DNA of 64,000 nucleotides from Dokdonella sp041395345 (GCF_041395345.1 NZ_JAWLAR010000001.1:371269-435268); one strand, 5' to 3'; positions 50,262-60,833 are shown, numbered from the stretch's first letter. A program made the numbers and translations. Notes: generated by a model from the sequence alone, not told the origin.

Positions 50262-53105
50262 GTGCCTGTGAATCCTATCTGCGGTCGTTTCGGACTGCTG
50301 CTGCCCGTCGTGCTCCTGCTTTCCACCCTGACGACTCATGCCGCGATTGCGGCCGAAGACAGCGCCGACAACCCGCGCGAGGAAAGCTGGCAGATCGAAC
50401 AGCGTCAACGCTGGCTTGAAGAGTCCAGGGCATTGCGCTCGCACACCGACGCGTCGCGCTTGCGCGCCGAGGCAGCCGCCGAGCTGAAGTTGCAGCGCCA
50501 GTGGGCAGACCCGCTGCGCGCGGCATCCGGCGAGGCTTGGCAGGAGCTCGGCCCCTCATCGATGAACATGGTCGACTGGATCATGGGCCGGGTGGCGGGC
50601 CGCCTGAATGCGATTGCGCCAGTGCCTGGCAATGACGACACGGTCTACGTGGGAAGCGCTGCCGGCGGGGTGTGGAAGACGGTCAACGCAGGCCAGAGCT
50701 GGACGCCGCTGTTCGACGACATCGGCACGCAGCCGATTGGCGCCATTACCATCGATCCAGCGGCACCGGATACGGTCTGGGTAGGCACGGGAGACAAGAA
50801 CGGTGGCGCTTGTGCAGGCTATTTCGGCCAGGGCGTCTACCTGAGCGAAGACGCCGGTGCGACATGGAATGCGCGCAATGGCAGCGGCCCGACCGCAATG
50901 CCACTGTCGGTCGTCAACGCCGTGGCCGTGCAGCCGACCGACAGCAACGTGATTCTGGTGGGTGGCGCCGGTACCTGTGATGCAAACGGCAATCTGGGCG
51001 GAGCCGGCATGTACCGCTCGACCGACAAGGGTCTGAGCTGGACCCAGGTTGGCAGCAGCAATGTCGAAGACATCGTGTTTGTCCCCGGCAGCGCCACGGT
51101 CTATGCAGGATTCATTGGCGTCGGCGTGCAGAAATCCGTCGATGGCGGCGCGACCTGGGTTGCGGCCAACACCGGGATTTCGGTCAGCGGCACGCGGCTT
51201 CGACTTGCGATGGCGCCAAGCGACAGCAACATCCTCTACGTGTTGATGGGCTCAAGGGTCTACCGAACCGTCAATGGCGGGCAGAACTGGGTCCAGCAGA
51301 ATGGCAGTGCTTGCGAAGGCCAGTGCAATTACAACCAGACCATTGCCGTGCATCCGGCCAATCCGGATATCGTCCTGATCGGCACGATTCGCGCGGCCCG
51401 TTCGACCAATGCGGGCGCCAGCTTCACGCCGCTTACGAGCTCCTGGGGTTCCGGACAGACCGTGCATCAGGACACGCACGTGGTTCGCTTTTCGACCAGC
51501 AACCCGGATCGCTTCTGGATTGGCAGCGATGGCGGCATCTGGCGCAGCGACAACGGCGGCTCTTCGTTCGCCAACATGAACGCGAATATCAACATCACCC
51601 AGTTCTACGACATCGCGGTGGATCCCGGAGATGCGAACATCGTCTTCGGCGGCGCGCAGGACAACAGCTCCTCGGGGCGGCGAACCAGCGCCTTCTGGAA
51701 TCTGACATTCGCCAGCGGCGACGGCTTCATGAACGTCATCGACCAGAACGATCCGAATATCGTTTTCCAGACCAGCTACCCTTCCTCGAACCTGCCCTAC
51801 ATCGTGCGTTCCTTCACGGGCGGCTCGACCGGCAGCTTCTCGCGGATGTCCACCTCGGGTCTTGTGCCGTCGTCCAGTTTTCCCTGGGTCACGCCGCTGG
51901 CTACCGCGGGCAGCCAGTTGTTCGTGGCGTCCAACGTGCTGTATCGGGCCAGTACCAGCGGCAACAGCTGGACCGCGATCAGCGGCAATCTCGGCAGTGC
52001 CGTTGTCGTGATTACCCCGCAGACACTCGGCACGCTGACACCCACTTATGTCGGCACGTCCGCAGGAAAGATCTGGTCCAGTCCTGACGCAGGGATTCCG
52101 ACGCCGGCTTTCGCGGATGTTACCGGTAACTATCCCGGTGGCCGTGTCTCCGATGTAGCCATGGATCCGGCCGATCCGCAGCGCGTCTTCATCACCCGGG
52201 CCGGATTCGGCGGAGCCAGGCTGTATCGCTCGACCAGTGGAGGCACGAACTGGACGGCAGTCGGTTCCGGCTTGCCGAATGTGCCGGCAAACGCGGTTGC
52301 CATCGACCCGCTCGACACCTTGCGCATCTTCGTCGGCACCGACATCGGCGTCTATGAAAGCACGGACGGCGGTGACAATTTCAGCGCATTCTCGGCCGGG
52401 CTTCCGCTCGGCGTCGTCGTTTCGGACCTCGAGATCGATGACCTGCCGCACGTGCTGACGGCCGGCACCTACAGTCGTGGCGCCTGGCGTGTATTGCTCA
52501 ATGGCAATGTCGGCAATGCCGCGCCGACGGCCGATTTCAATGTCGCGATCGCAGGGCTGGATGGAAGCTTCACCGATACCTCGATCGATATCGATGGTGG
52601 CATCGTTGCGCACGAATGGAATTTTGGTGACGGCAGTCCGGTTTCGACCAACGTCGATCCCGTGCATGCCTTCCCTGCACCAGGCAGCTATACCGTCTCA
52701 TTGAGCGTGACGGATGATGGCGGGCTTGTCGGAAGCTACAGCAAGATCGTGCGTTTCTACGCGCCGCCGATTGCGCTCGTCAACGACGTGGCCTTGACCA
52801 ATCAGCAGGCAGAACAGGGTGACAAGCGCTTCTACACGCTGGAAGTCCCGGCCGGCGCGATCAACCTGCATTTTGAAACCAGCGGCAATGTGGCCAATCA
52901 GGATGCCGACCTCAGCATCGAATTCGACGGCCAGATCATCTGCCAGTCTGCCGGTGCCAGCGATGAAGAGCAGTGCGATTTCCCGGCTCCGTCTGCGGGC
53001 ACCTATACCGCCATCGTGGATGCCTACTCGACTCTGACGAACTACACGATTCTGGGACGCTACACCGCGCCTGTAGACGAGATCTACGCCAACGGATTCG
53101 ATTGA
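50262..53105 (+). CDS. Secreted BNR/sortilin-like beta-propeller protein with PKD and pre-peptidase domains
   Basis: This 947-residue protein starts at GTG 50262 (GGGGAAA upstream). The signal peptide is near LLLPVVLLLSTLTTHAAIA. A long propeller (about 95-740) is built from BNR Asp-box repeats such as KTVNAGQSWTPLF, LSEDAGATWNARN, RSTDKGLSWTQVG, KSVDGGATWVAAN and RSTSGGTNWTAVG. A PKD domain (about 755-845; HEWNFGDGSPVST) and a PPC-like domain (about 850-935; QQAEQGDKRFYTLEVPAG) follow. The protein ends DEIYANGFD. The architecture matches secreted glycosidase-like or photosystem-assembly-like propellers, but Asp-boxes are structural and do not prove sialidase activity. The last residues resemble the IFRDGFD motif of the giant proteins. 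Confidence 0.85.
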   Translation: MPVNPICGRFGLLLPVVLLLSTLTTHAAIAAEDSADNPREESWQIEQRQRWLEESRALRSHTDASRLRAEAAAELKLQRQWADPLRAASGEAWQELGPSSMNMVDWIMGRVAGRLNAIAPVPGNDDTVYVGSAAGGVWKTVNAGQSWTPLFDDIGTQPIGAITIDPAAPDTVWVGTGDKNGGACAGYFGQGVYLSEDAGATWNARNGSGPTAMPLSVVNAVAVQPTDSNVILVGGAGTCDANGNLGGAGMYRSTDKGLSWTQVGSSNVEDIVFVPGSATVYAGFIGVGVQKSVDGGATWVAANTGISVSGTRLRLAMAPSDSNILYVLMGSRVYRTVNGGQNWVQQNGSACEGQCNYNQTIAVHPANPDIVLIGTIRAARSTNAGASFTPLTSSWGSGQTVHQDTHVVRFSTSNPDRFWIGSDGGIWRSDNGGSSFANMNANINITQFYDIAVDPGDANIVFGGAQDNSSSGRRTSAFWNLTFASGDGFMNVIDQNDPNIVFQTSYPSSNLPYIVRSFTGGSTGSFSRMSTSGLVPSSSFPWVTPLATAGSQLFVASNVLYRASTSGNSWTAISGNLGSAVVVITPQTLGTLTPTYVGTSAGKIWSSPDAGIPTPAFADVTGNYPGGRVSDVAMDPADPQRVFITRAGFGGARLYRSTSGGTNWTAVGSGLPNVPANAVAIDPLDTLRIFVGTDIGVYESTDGGDNFSAFSAGLPLGVVVSDLEIDDLPHVLTAGTYSRGAWRVLLNGNVGNAAPTADFNVAIAGLDGSFTDTSIDIDGGIVAHEWNFGDGSPVSTNVDPVHAFPAPGSYTVSLSVTDDGGLVGSYSKIVRFYAPPIALVNDVALTNQQAEQGDKRFYTLEVPAGAINLHFETSGNVANQDADLSIEFDGQIICQSAGASDEEQCDFPAPSAGTYTAIVDAYSTLTNYTILGRYTAPVDEIYANGFD

Positions 53106-53121
53106 TCCGGATTCCTTTTCA

Positions 53122-53153
53122 GGCGGCGGGACCCTTGACTCGGTTCCGCCGCC
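53122..53153. terminator. Hairpin between convergent genes
   Basis: GGCGGCGGGACC (53122-53133) pairs with GGTTCCGCCGCC (53142-53153), with one wobble pair, between the ends of the propeller gene and the ABC permease gene. There is no U-run, so termination strength is unclear. Confidence 0.45.
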
Positions 53154-53167
53154 CGATCAGCACACGC

Positions 53168-53925
53168 TCAACTGCGCAGCTTCCAGCCGGTCCTGAATAT
53201 CCACCAGACAATGGTCAGGCAAACCAGCAGGAAGCCGATCGTCATGCCGGTGCTAACCGCGATGTGCACATCGGCCTGGCCGTAGAAGCTCCAGCGGAAT
53301 CCGCTGATCAGGTAGACCACCGGGTTGAACAGGGTGATCTTCTGCCAGATCGGCGGCAGCATGCTGATCGAATAGAACGCGCCGCCGAGAAAAGTCAGCG
53401 GTGTGACGACCATCAATGGCACCACTTGCAGTTTCTGGAAGTCATCGGCCCACAGGCCGATGATGAAGCCGAACAGACTGAAGGTGACCGATGTCAGCAC
53501 CAGAAAGCCGAACATCCAGACCGGATGGGCGATTTCATAGTCGACGAAAAATCGTGCGGTGAGCAGGATCAGAAGTCCGAGCATGACCGACTTGGTTGCG
53601 GCAGCGCCGACGTAGCCGATGACGACCTCCATCCACGAGACCGGAGCAGACAGCAGTTCGTAAATCGTGCCCGCCCATTTCGGCATGTAGATGCCGAACG
53701 AGGCGTTCGAGATGCTCTCGTTGAGCAGGCTCAGCATGATAAGTCCCGGAATGATGAAGGCGCCGTAGCCGACGCCATCGATTTCGCCCATGCGCGAGCC
53801 GATCGCTGCACCGAATACGATGAAGTACAGCGAGGTCGAAAGTACCGGCGATGCGATCGACTGCATCAGGGTACGAAACGTGCGCGCCATTTCGAATCGG
53901 TAGATCGCGCGAATGCCATGCAGAT

Positions 53926-53929
<4 letters not shown>
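53168..53929 (-). CDS. ABC-2 type transporter permease (YadH-like)
   Basis: This 253-residue membrane protein carries about six hydrophobic helices. The ABC-2 signature region LSAPVSWMEVVIGYVGAAATKSVMLGLLILL lies in the middle, followed by HPVWMFGFLVLTSVTFSLFGFIIGLWADDFQKLQ and VTPLTFLGGAFYSISMLPPIWQ. It starts at ATG 53929, overlapping the ATPase gene by four bases. The pair resembles E. coli YadG/YadH, exporters whose substrate is unknown. It is the last gene of the two-gene operon. Confidence 0.9.
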
Positions 53930-54900
<971 letters not shown>

Positions 54901-55076
54901 CTAGCCTCCGTTCGTGGATCTACAGGCAACAGCCCGGCAAAGTAGATGGGGCCGGAGCCGGGAATTCAAGTGTCATGCAGAAATCGCCTCACTGCAGGCA
55001 GGTGGGGCACGCGCCAATGCTCACGCGTGTCACTCCGGCGTTCTGCAATCGCCGCTCAAGATCAGAGGAGTAGAGC

Positions 55077-55436
55077 ATGAGCTACGTAGACGGTTTCGTG
55101 ATACCGGTACCCAGGGACCAGCTGGACGCCTACAAGAAAATCGCGCGCAAGGCCGGCAAGGTATGGATGGATCACGGCGCGCTCGCCTACCACGAATGTG
55201 TCGGTGACGACGTGCCGGTTGGCAAGCGCACCTCGTTTCCTCGGAGCGTCAAGCTCAAGGAGGGCGAAGTGGTCATATTTTCCTGGATCATCCACGCCAA
55301 CAAGACACAACGCAACAAGACCAACAAGGCGGCTATGGCTGATCCGCGCCTGAAGGACATGGTGGACCCGAAAGGCATGCCATTCGATACCAGGCGAATG
55401 TTCTGGGGCGGATTCAGGGAAATCGTGAAGTTCTGA
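55077..55436 (+). CDS. DUF1428 family protein (YbaA-like)
   Basis: This 119-residue protein starts at ATG 55077 with AGAGGAG upstream. DUF1428 markers are MSYVDGFVIPVPRDQLDAYK, WMDHGALAYHECVGDDVP, EVVIFSWIIHANKTQRNK, and FDTRRMFWGGFREIV at the C-terminus. It is a dimeric alpha/beta-barrel-type protein with no known reaction (E. coli homologue YbaA). It is monocistronic, divergent from the ABC transporter. Confidence 0.93.
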   Translation: MSYVDGFVIPVPRDQLDAYKKIARKAGKVWMDHGALAYHECVGDDVPVGKRTSFPRSVKLKEGEVVIFSWIIHANKTQRNKTNKAAMADPRLKDMVDPKGMPFDTRRMFWGGFREIVKF

Positions 55437-55625
55437 CAGGAGCAACGTGCCGAGTGGCAGCGGCAGGCGCCAGCCCTTGCCCGGCGGTGAGGTTGCGAGA
55501 AAAGAGTTTCGCACGTTCGCACATGCGCGGTGCCAGTCACTTCCTGTGGCGTTGCCGATGCGTCACAATCGGAGGCTGGCCAAGGTGCCTGTCTTCCCTG
55601 GCCCATCATGCATCAGGAGTTTTCA

Positions 55626-56240
55626 ATGGTTCTGGCAGCAGACGCCTTGCAGCGCTTGAAGGATGGCAACCAGCGATTTGTCGCCGAATTGGGTGGCAGT
55701 GAAGGTCAAAGCAGTGAACAGCGTCGCCGCGCACTGATTACCAAACAGGAACCGTTTGCGATCATTCTCGGTTGCTCGGACTCGCGTGTACCGGCCGAAC
55801 TCGTGTTCGATCAGGGGCTTGGCGATCTGTTCGTCATTCGCGTGGCAGGCAATATCGTTGCGCCTTCGCAAATCGGCAGCATCGAGTTTTCAGCGACGCA
55901 GCACGGCACGCGGCTCGTTGTCGTGCTGGGTCACTCGCAGTGCGGTGCCATCCTGGCCACGATCCAGGAACTCGGGCGCCGCTCCGAAGACCAGTCACGC
56001 AACCTGCAATCCATCGTCAATCGCGTGCGTCCTTCGGTCGAGGCGTTGATGGATACCGAGATTGCGAAGAATCCGGAAGAACTGGTGCGTCGAGCCGTGC
56101 GCAACAATATCCGCATGTCGGTCAACCAGCTTCGTCATGGTTCCGATATCCTCGAGAACCTCATAGAAAAAGAAGGCTTGCAGATTGTCGGCGCCGAATA
56201 CTCACTGGAGACGGGCGTCGTCGAGTTTCTTGACCACTGA
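55626..56240 (+). CDS. can: Beta-class carbonic anhydrase
   Basis: This 204-residue protein starts at ATG 55626 with AGGAG seven bases upstream; the frame runs further upstream but without family residues. The zinc ligands are Cys50 and Asp52/Arg54 in IILGCSDSRVPAELVF, and His103 and Cys106 in VVLGHSQCGAI. The family motif FVIRVAGNIV lies between them. Beta-carbonic anhydrase interconverts CO2 and bicarbonate in the cytoplasm. The size and motifs match the bacterial Can/CynT type; the gene symbol is given by family only. Confidence 0.92.
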   Translation: MVLAADALQRLKDGNQRFVAELGGSEGQSSEQRRRALITKQEPFAIILGCSDSRVPAELVFDQGLGDLFVIRVAGNIVAPSQIGSIEFSATQHGTRLVVVLGHSQCGAILATIQELGRRSEDQSRNLQSIVNRVRPSVEALMDTEIAKNPEELVRRAVRNNIRMSVNQLRHGSDILENLIEKEGLQIVGAEYSLETGVVEFLDH

Positions 56241-56369
56241 CAGTATTCGGCGTTGACGGGTACTGTGAATGATTACAGCGACATGCACGGTCGCCTGATG
56301 CGAACCTGGGTGCGGAGAGGAGGCTTTGGCGCCTTCCTTCACATCAGGTAAATACGCGACAGGGAAAAT

Positions 56370-57683
56370 GTGCGCAATCTGGCGGAACGAGATTCCCTCA
56401 TGCTCGAATCCGAAAATGCTGGTGATGCCCTACCTGCACCGGTCGCGACCGCGTCGGGCGAATCGCTGCGGGACGCCTATCAGCGTGTGCGTCAGGCCAG
56501 CCTGAGTCTCCTTGCCGGACTGGCGCCCGAAGACACCGTTGCGCAGTCGATGCCGGAAACGAGTCCGGTCAAATGGCATCTCGCCCACACGACCTGGTTT
56601 TTCGAGCAGTTTCTGTTGAGCCGCGCGAGCGACTATCGGCTGTTCAATGCGGAATGGATGGTCCTGTTCAACTCCTACTATCAGTCGGTCGGCCCGATGC
56701 ATGCGCGGCCGCAGCGCGGCCTGTTGACCCGGCCCACGCTGTCTGAAGTCCTGGAATATCGGGAACGTGTGGATGAGCGCATGCTCCAAATCCTGGTCGC
56801 GGGCGATGACGCGGAGCGTGATGCACTGACCACCCTCGGGCTGAACCACGAGCAGCAACATCAGGAATTGTTGCTGACCGATATCAAGCATCTTTTTTGG
56901 TTGAACCCCCTCAGGCCCGTCTATCGCGAGCGTCCGGATATTCCCCCGGTGCGAGGCCTGGCAATGCAATTCATCAACGGACGGGAAGGCATCGTTGAAA
57001 CGGGCCACGACGGCAATGGCTTCGGATTCGACTGCGAATCGCCGCGGCACCGTGAACTGCTGCACCCGCATGCACTGGCGAACCGACCGGTCAACAACGC
57101 CGAATACGCCGAATTCATCCGCGCCGGCGGCTATCGCACGCCGACCTTGTGGATGTCGGAGGGCTGGAATACGGTCTGCGAGCGCGGATGGGATCGTCCG
57201 CTCTACTGGTCGGAAGATCTGCAGCAGGAGTTCAGCCTGGCTGGCGTCAGGGAGATCGATCCCGCCGCACCGGTCAGCCACGTCAGCTTCTATGAGGCAG
57301 ACGCGTTTGCGCGCTGGGCTGGCGCGCGCCTTCCGACCGAAGCGGAATGGGAAGTGGCCGCGCGCGCAATCGATCCGATGATCGGGAACTATGTCGAGAG
57401 CGGAATCCTGCATCCTTGCGCGCCGGCGCCTGCTGGCGGGCTGCAGCAGATGTTCGGCGATGTTTGGGAATGGACATCGAGCCCCTATATCAACTACCCG
57501 GGCTACCGCGCGCCATCCGGTGCCCTCGGTGAATACAACGGCAAGTTCATGTGTGGCCAGTACGTGTTGCGCGGCGGATCCTGCGTGACTCCCGCCGACC
57601 ACATGCGAGCGACCTACCGCAACTTCTTTGCCCCGGCCGATCGTTGGCAGTTCATGGGGCTGCGCCTTGGAAAGGACCGATGA
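56370..57683 (+). CDS. egtB: Ergothioneine biosynthesis sulfoxide synthase EgtB
   Basis: This protein of up to 437 residues has a DinB-type N-terminal domain with the iron-binding histidines in KWHLAHTTWFFEQF and GLNHEQQHQELLLTDIKH, and a C-terminal formylglycine-generating-enzyme-like domain with PVSHVSFYEADAFARWAGARLP, EAEWEVAAR, GDVWEWTSSPY, YVLRGGSCVTP and RATYRNFFAPADRW. EgtB joins hercynine and a thiol donor (gamma-Glu-Cys or Cys) to the sulfoxide precursor of ergothioneine. Start GTG 56370 has AGGGAAAAT upstream; ATG 56400 is a possible alternative. Overlaps egtD by ATGA. Confidence 0.93.
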   Translation: MRNLAERDSLMLESENAGDALPAPVATASGESLRDAYQRVRQASLSLLAGLAPEDTVAQSMPETSPVKWHLAHTTWFFEQFLLSRASDYRLFNAEWMVLFNSYYQSVGPMHARPQRGLLTRPTLSEVLEYRERVDERMLQILVAGDDAERDALTTLGLNHEQQHQELLLTDIKHLFWLNPLRPVYRERPDIPPVRGLAMQFINGREGIVETGHDGNGFGFDCESPRHRELLHPHALANRPVNNAEYAEFIRAGGYRTPTLWMSEGWNTVCERGWDRPLYWSEDLQQEFSLAGVREIDPAAPVSHVSFYEADAFARWAGARLPTEAEWEVAARAIDPMIGNYVESGILHPCAPAPAGGLQQMFGDVWEWTSSPYINYPGYRAPSGALGEYNGKFMCGQYVLRGGSCVTPADHMRATYRNFFAPADRWQFMGLRLGKDR

Positions 57684-58645
57684 CTCCCGCCAACCCAGCC
57701 AAGAGACTGACCGAGACCCCATACGACGAGTTTGCGGTGGATGTACACCGCGGCCTGTCGCAGACACCCAAGCGCATCCCGTCCAAATATTTCTACGATG
57801 CGCGCGGATCGGAATTGTTCGAGCAGATTTGCGAGCAGCCCGAATACTATCTGACCCGGACGGAGCTGGAGATCCTGCAGGAAAACGCTGTCGACATCGC
57901 TGCAGCGATCGGTCCGCGTGCCGTGCTCGTCGAATATGGCAGCGGTGCGGGAATCAAGACACGACTGCTGCTCGATGCGATGCAGGACCCGGTCGGCTAT
58001 GTGCCGGTGGAAATATCGACCAGCGCGCTCGCGGCCAGTGTCGAGAGTCTCGCCGAGGAATTTCCGGACGTCGACATGTTGCCGGTGGCCGCCGACTTCA
58101 CCCAGCCGGTCGATTTGCCGAGTCCGGAACAGGATGCGCGGCGCATGGTGATTTTCTTCCCCGGGTCGACGCTCGGCAACTTCGAGCAGCGCGAGGCGAC
58201 CGGCCTGTTGCGCACGATGTGCATCGAGATGGGAAAGACCGGATCGGCCCTGGTCGGCATCGACCTGAAGAAGGACAGCGCCATTCTCGAGGCCGCCTAC
58301 AACGATGCCGCGGGGGTGACGCGCGACTTCACCCTGAATCTGTTGACCCGTATCAACCGCGAACTGGACGGCGATTTCCAGCTGCAGCAGTTTGCGCACA
58401 AGGCACGCTACAACGCGCTGGCCGGGCGCATCGAGACCTACATCGTCAGCCGGATTGACCAATCGGTTCGCGTCGGAAGCCACAGCTACAGTTTCGCGAA
58501 AGGCGAAACGATACTGGTCGAGTACAGTTGCAAGTACTCGCAGGAGGAGTTCGAAGCGATGGCGGCCAAGGCCGGCCTGCGTGTGACGCGAACCTGGACA
58601 GATCCGCAGCACTGGTTTGCCTTGCAGATGCTCGAGCGGGCGTAA
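57680..58645 (+). CDS. egtD: L-histidine N-alpha-methyltransferase EgtD
   Basis: This 321-residue SAM methyltransferase has the EgtD N-terminus with GLSQTPKRIPSKYFYDARGSELFEQIC, the SAM loop LVEYGSGAGIKTRLLL, the acidic region PVEISTSALAAS and FFPGSTLGNFE, then VGIDLKKDSAILEAAYND and FTLNLLTRINRELDG. EgtD trimethylates histidine to hercynine, the first step of ergothioneine synthesis. Start ATG 57680 overlaps the egtB stop. No egtA, egtC or egtE gene follows, as is usual outside actinobacteria. Confidence 0.94.
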   Translation: MTPANPAKRLTETPYDEFAVDVHRGLSQTPKRIPSKYFYDARGSELFEQICEQPEYYLTRTELEILQENAVDIAAAIGPRAVLVEYGSGAGIKTRLLLDAMQDPVGYVPVEISTSALAASVESLAEEFPDVDMLPVAADFTQPVDLPSPEQDARRMVIFFPGSTLGNFEQREATGLLRTMCIEMGKTGSALVGIDLKKDSAILEAAYNDAAGVTRDFTLNLLTRINRELDGDFQLQQFAHKARYNALAGRIETYIVSRIDQSVRVGSHSYSFAKGETILVEYSCKYSQEEFEAMAAKAGLRVTRTWTDPQHWFALQMLERA

Positions 58646-58734
58646 GGTACTTTCCAGGACACCCCGCGAACAGCGCAGGTCAACCGGTCTGCAAGGGCCT
58701 GGCCTGAATCCTGTCGGCGCCTGAATGCGCGTGG

Positions 58735-58765
58735 AAAAAAACCCCGGCACCAGGGCCGGGGTTTG
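58735..58765. terminator. Bidirectional rho-independent terminator
   Basis: A run of seven A's (58735-58741) leads into ACCCCGGC (58741-58748), an ACCAGG loop and GCCGGGGT (58755-58762), followed by TTTG. It can serve egtD on the plus strand and, with the A-run as U-run, the convergent exported-protein gene on the minus strand. Confidence 0.8.
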
Positions 58766-58796
58766 TTCAATCGAGTAGGTCGGTCAGGACGCCGCG

Positions 58797-59771
58797 TCAG
58801 CGAGTGGCGCGTCTGCGCAGCACCACGATCGCCAGGGTACCGAGAAGCAACGCGAGCAGTGCGGCGATCTTGGTACCGAATACCGGAAGCTCTGCCACCG
58901 GGCCGAGCGGTTGTTCGGGTGCGCCGGAAATATAGGCGCCGCCCGCAAATGTATCCTCTGTCACCCCCCACGGTGCGGTAAGCGGTGTTTCGAAACTGGC
59001 GGTCTGCAGGTTGTAGACATAGATCAGGCCGGGGGCGTTGTCATCCGGAATCAGATAGGCGCGATTGTTGCCGACGGCGAGTCCGTCGATGTCGGTCTCG
59101 GCGGCATCGGGGTAGGCAACAACCGGCGTAATGGTGCCTGCGCCAATGTCTATCTGGACCAGGCTGCCGATCGTGTCGTCGACACCATATATCGTACCGG
59201 TCGCGGGGTCGGCATCGATGCCACTGATGCTGTCGGTTGAAGGAATCAGCAAGGTCGCCGTAAACGTCGTCATGTCGATGCTGTAGATGCCGTCACGGTC
59301 TGCAGCGGCACGACTGCCGTAGAGAACGCCACCCGACATCGCCAGCCCGTCAATTCGAAATTCTGCGCCTGTATCGTCTCGAATCACGCCAAGCAGAGCC
59401 GGTGTACCGGTGTCGATCGGAATCTCGAACAGAGGTGCGCCGTCCACGGTTCCCGAGGCGCCAGCTTCAGTCGTGTAGAGAATGCGATTGCCAGCAGGGT
59501 CGAAAGTCGCTCCCCAAATCGGCACGAGATCAAGCAGTGCAGTAGCGGCACTGGTCACCGGGTCGATCAGGTAGGCATTGTTGTTGGTGCCAGGACCATT
59601 GAGCGCCGTGCCCGCGAACAGATTGTCGGGTGCGATCGGGCCTCCACCGAGAACCGATCCGGGTACGTAGTTTCCGGACACTCGCGCTGAATAATCCTCG
59701 TCAGACTGCGCAACGGCGACAGTCGCGGTCAGGGCCAGAAACAGTCCGGCTGAAAAAAGTTCTCGAATCAT
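58797..59771 (-). CDS. Exported beta-propeller-like protein with a CTERM-like tail
   Basis: This 324-residue protein starts at ATG 59771 with AAGGGG seven bases upstream; signal peptide MIRELFSAGLFLALTATVAVAQ. The body repeats blade-like stretches such as NAYLIDPVTSAATALLDL, GIYSIDMTTFTATLLIPS, GTIYGVDDTIGSLVQIDI and GLIYVYNLQTASFETPL, suggesting a six- or seven-bladed propeller. The last 33 residues, VAELPVFG, a hydrophobic helix (TKIAALLALLLGTLAIVVL) and RRRATR, look like a protein-sorting tail of the PEP/IPTL-CTERM kind. No exosortase gene is in this window. Function unknown. Confidence 0.72.
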   Translation of the reverse strand: MIRELFSAGLFLALTATVAVAQSDEDYSARVSGNYVPGSVLGGGPIAPDNLFAGTALNGPGTNNNAYLIDPVTSAATALLDLVPIWGATFDPAGNRILYTTEAGASGTVDGAPLFEIPIDTGTPALLGVIRDDTGAEFRIDGLAMSGGVLYGSRAAADRDGIYSIDMTTFTATLLIPSTDSISGIDADPATGTIYGVDDTIGSLVQIDIGAGTITPVVAYPDAAETDIDGLAVGNNRAYLIPDDNAPGLIYVYNLQTASFETPLTAPWGVTEDTFAGGAYISGAPEQPLGPVAELPVFGTKIAALLALLLGTLAIVVLRRRATR

Positions 59772-60036
59772 GAACAATCCCCTTGCAATTATCCGTCGAG
59801 TATGGACCGAAACCGCAGTGGGTCGATCCTAAACGGGTTCGGGCTGGAAATCCAGACGCTTTGGCGCCTGCCTTTTATTGCAGGCATGCGCAACTTGGTT
59901 CCCTTGGTCAATTGTGGAATGTCCGCAATTGCCCGCAGATTTCATGCGAAATTGCCCGGCGCGACAGGCGCCGAACCGGCATTGACCCTTCAGCGTACCC
60001 ATTGACGCAGCGCATCAATTCTTCGTCGAGGCGCCG

Positions 60037-60744
60037 TCAATCCGGGTGCTGGCGCCGACGCCCGTACCAGAGATCGAGATCGGTGCGGGATCTCAGCAGG
60101 CTTCGGCCACGCCAGACAAGCTGGAACATCAATTTGAGATGCTCGCCTATCGTATGCGTCCTGAGCTTGCGCGCCGAGGTGCGAACCGGTTCGCGAAGGA
60201 TCACGAACGTGCCATGCCGACCCAGGGCGCGACTGATGGCGACGTCCTCGGCGGCGAAGTAGGTTTCGTCGAATCCGCCGACGGCATCAAAGGCAGCACG
60301 CGTACAAAAAAGGAAGCATCCCGGCGCGATACGCGTCAGCCGAAGCAGCCAGGCAATGAAGCGCTGGGCGATGCGTTCGCTTCGCGATAGCGGGCCATCA
60401 AGGCGGACGGTTGCGCCTCCACCCACGGCGCCGCATTTCAGTGCTGCCAGCGCCGAGCTGACGACCGCGAGATCGACCCGCGTATCGGCGTCCACGAAAA
60501 ACAGTCGATCTCCGCTGGCCGCGGTTGCGCCGGCATTGCGTGTAGCCGCGATATGCCGGAAATCCACTTCGATCACGGTGGCGCCGTGCTGCCCTGCGAT
60601 AGCCGCGGTGGCGTCGGTCGACGCATCGACGACAACGATGATCTCGGCGCGTTCGGCAAGGGCGCGAATGACTGCGTCAAGAGCGTCCAGGGTTGCTCCG
60701 ATCAGGCGCTCCTCGTCATGGGCCGGGACGACAAAGGAAATCAT
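60037..60744 (-). CDS. Family 2 glycosyltransferase
   Basis: This 235-residue protein has a GT-A fold: MISFVVPAHDEERLIGATLDAL, EIIVVVDASTDATAAIA, HIAATRNAGATAASGDRLFFVDADTRV (metal-binding DxD as DAD), and GCFLFCTRAAFDAVGGFDETYFAAEDVAIS. It lacks long membrane helices. Such short GT2 proteins transfer a sugar or glucosyl group in the cytoplasm; the acceptor is unknown. The start may be ATG 60744 (family N-terminus) or ATG 60765. It is divergent from the TetR gene. Confidence 0.87.
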   Translation of the reverse strand: MISFVVPAHDEERLIGATLDALDAVIRALAERAEIIVVVDASTDATAAIAGQHGATVIEVDFRHIAATRNAGATAASGDRLFFVDADTRVDLAVVSSALAALKCGAVGGGATVRLDGPLSRSERIAQRFIAWLLRLTRIAPGCFLFCTRAAFDAVGGFDETYFAAEDVAISRALGRHGTFVILREPVRTSARKLRTHTIGEHLKLMFQLVWRGRSLLRSRTDLDLWYGRRRQHPD

Positions 60745-60833
60745 GAGCGGATGATGGCATGCCATGATCCAGACCGTGCGAGCGCCTGTCTTTCCTGGCA
60801 TCAAGTCGGTCAATCAAAGGTCCAAGGAGCGCG

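Noticed and set aside
50262..53105. Sialidase annotation of the BNR-repeat protein
   Set aside because: Asp-box repeats are structural; the arginine triad and Tyr/Glu nucleophile of sialidases were not identified.
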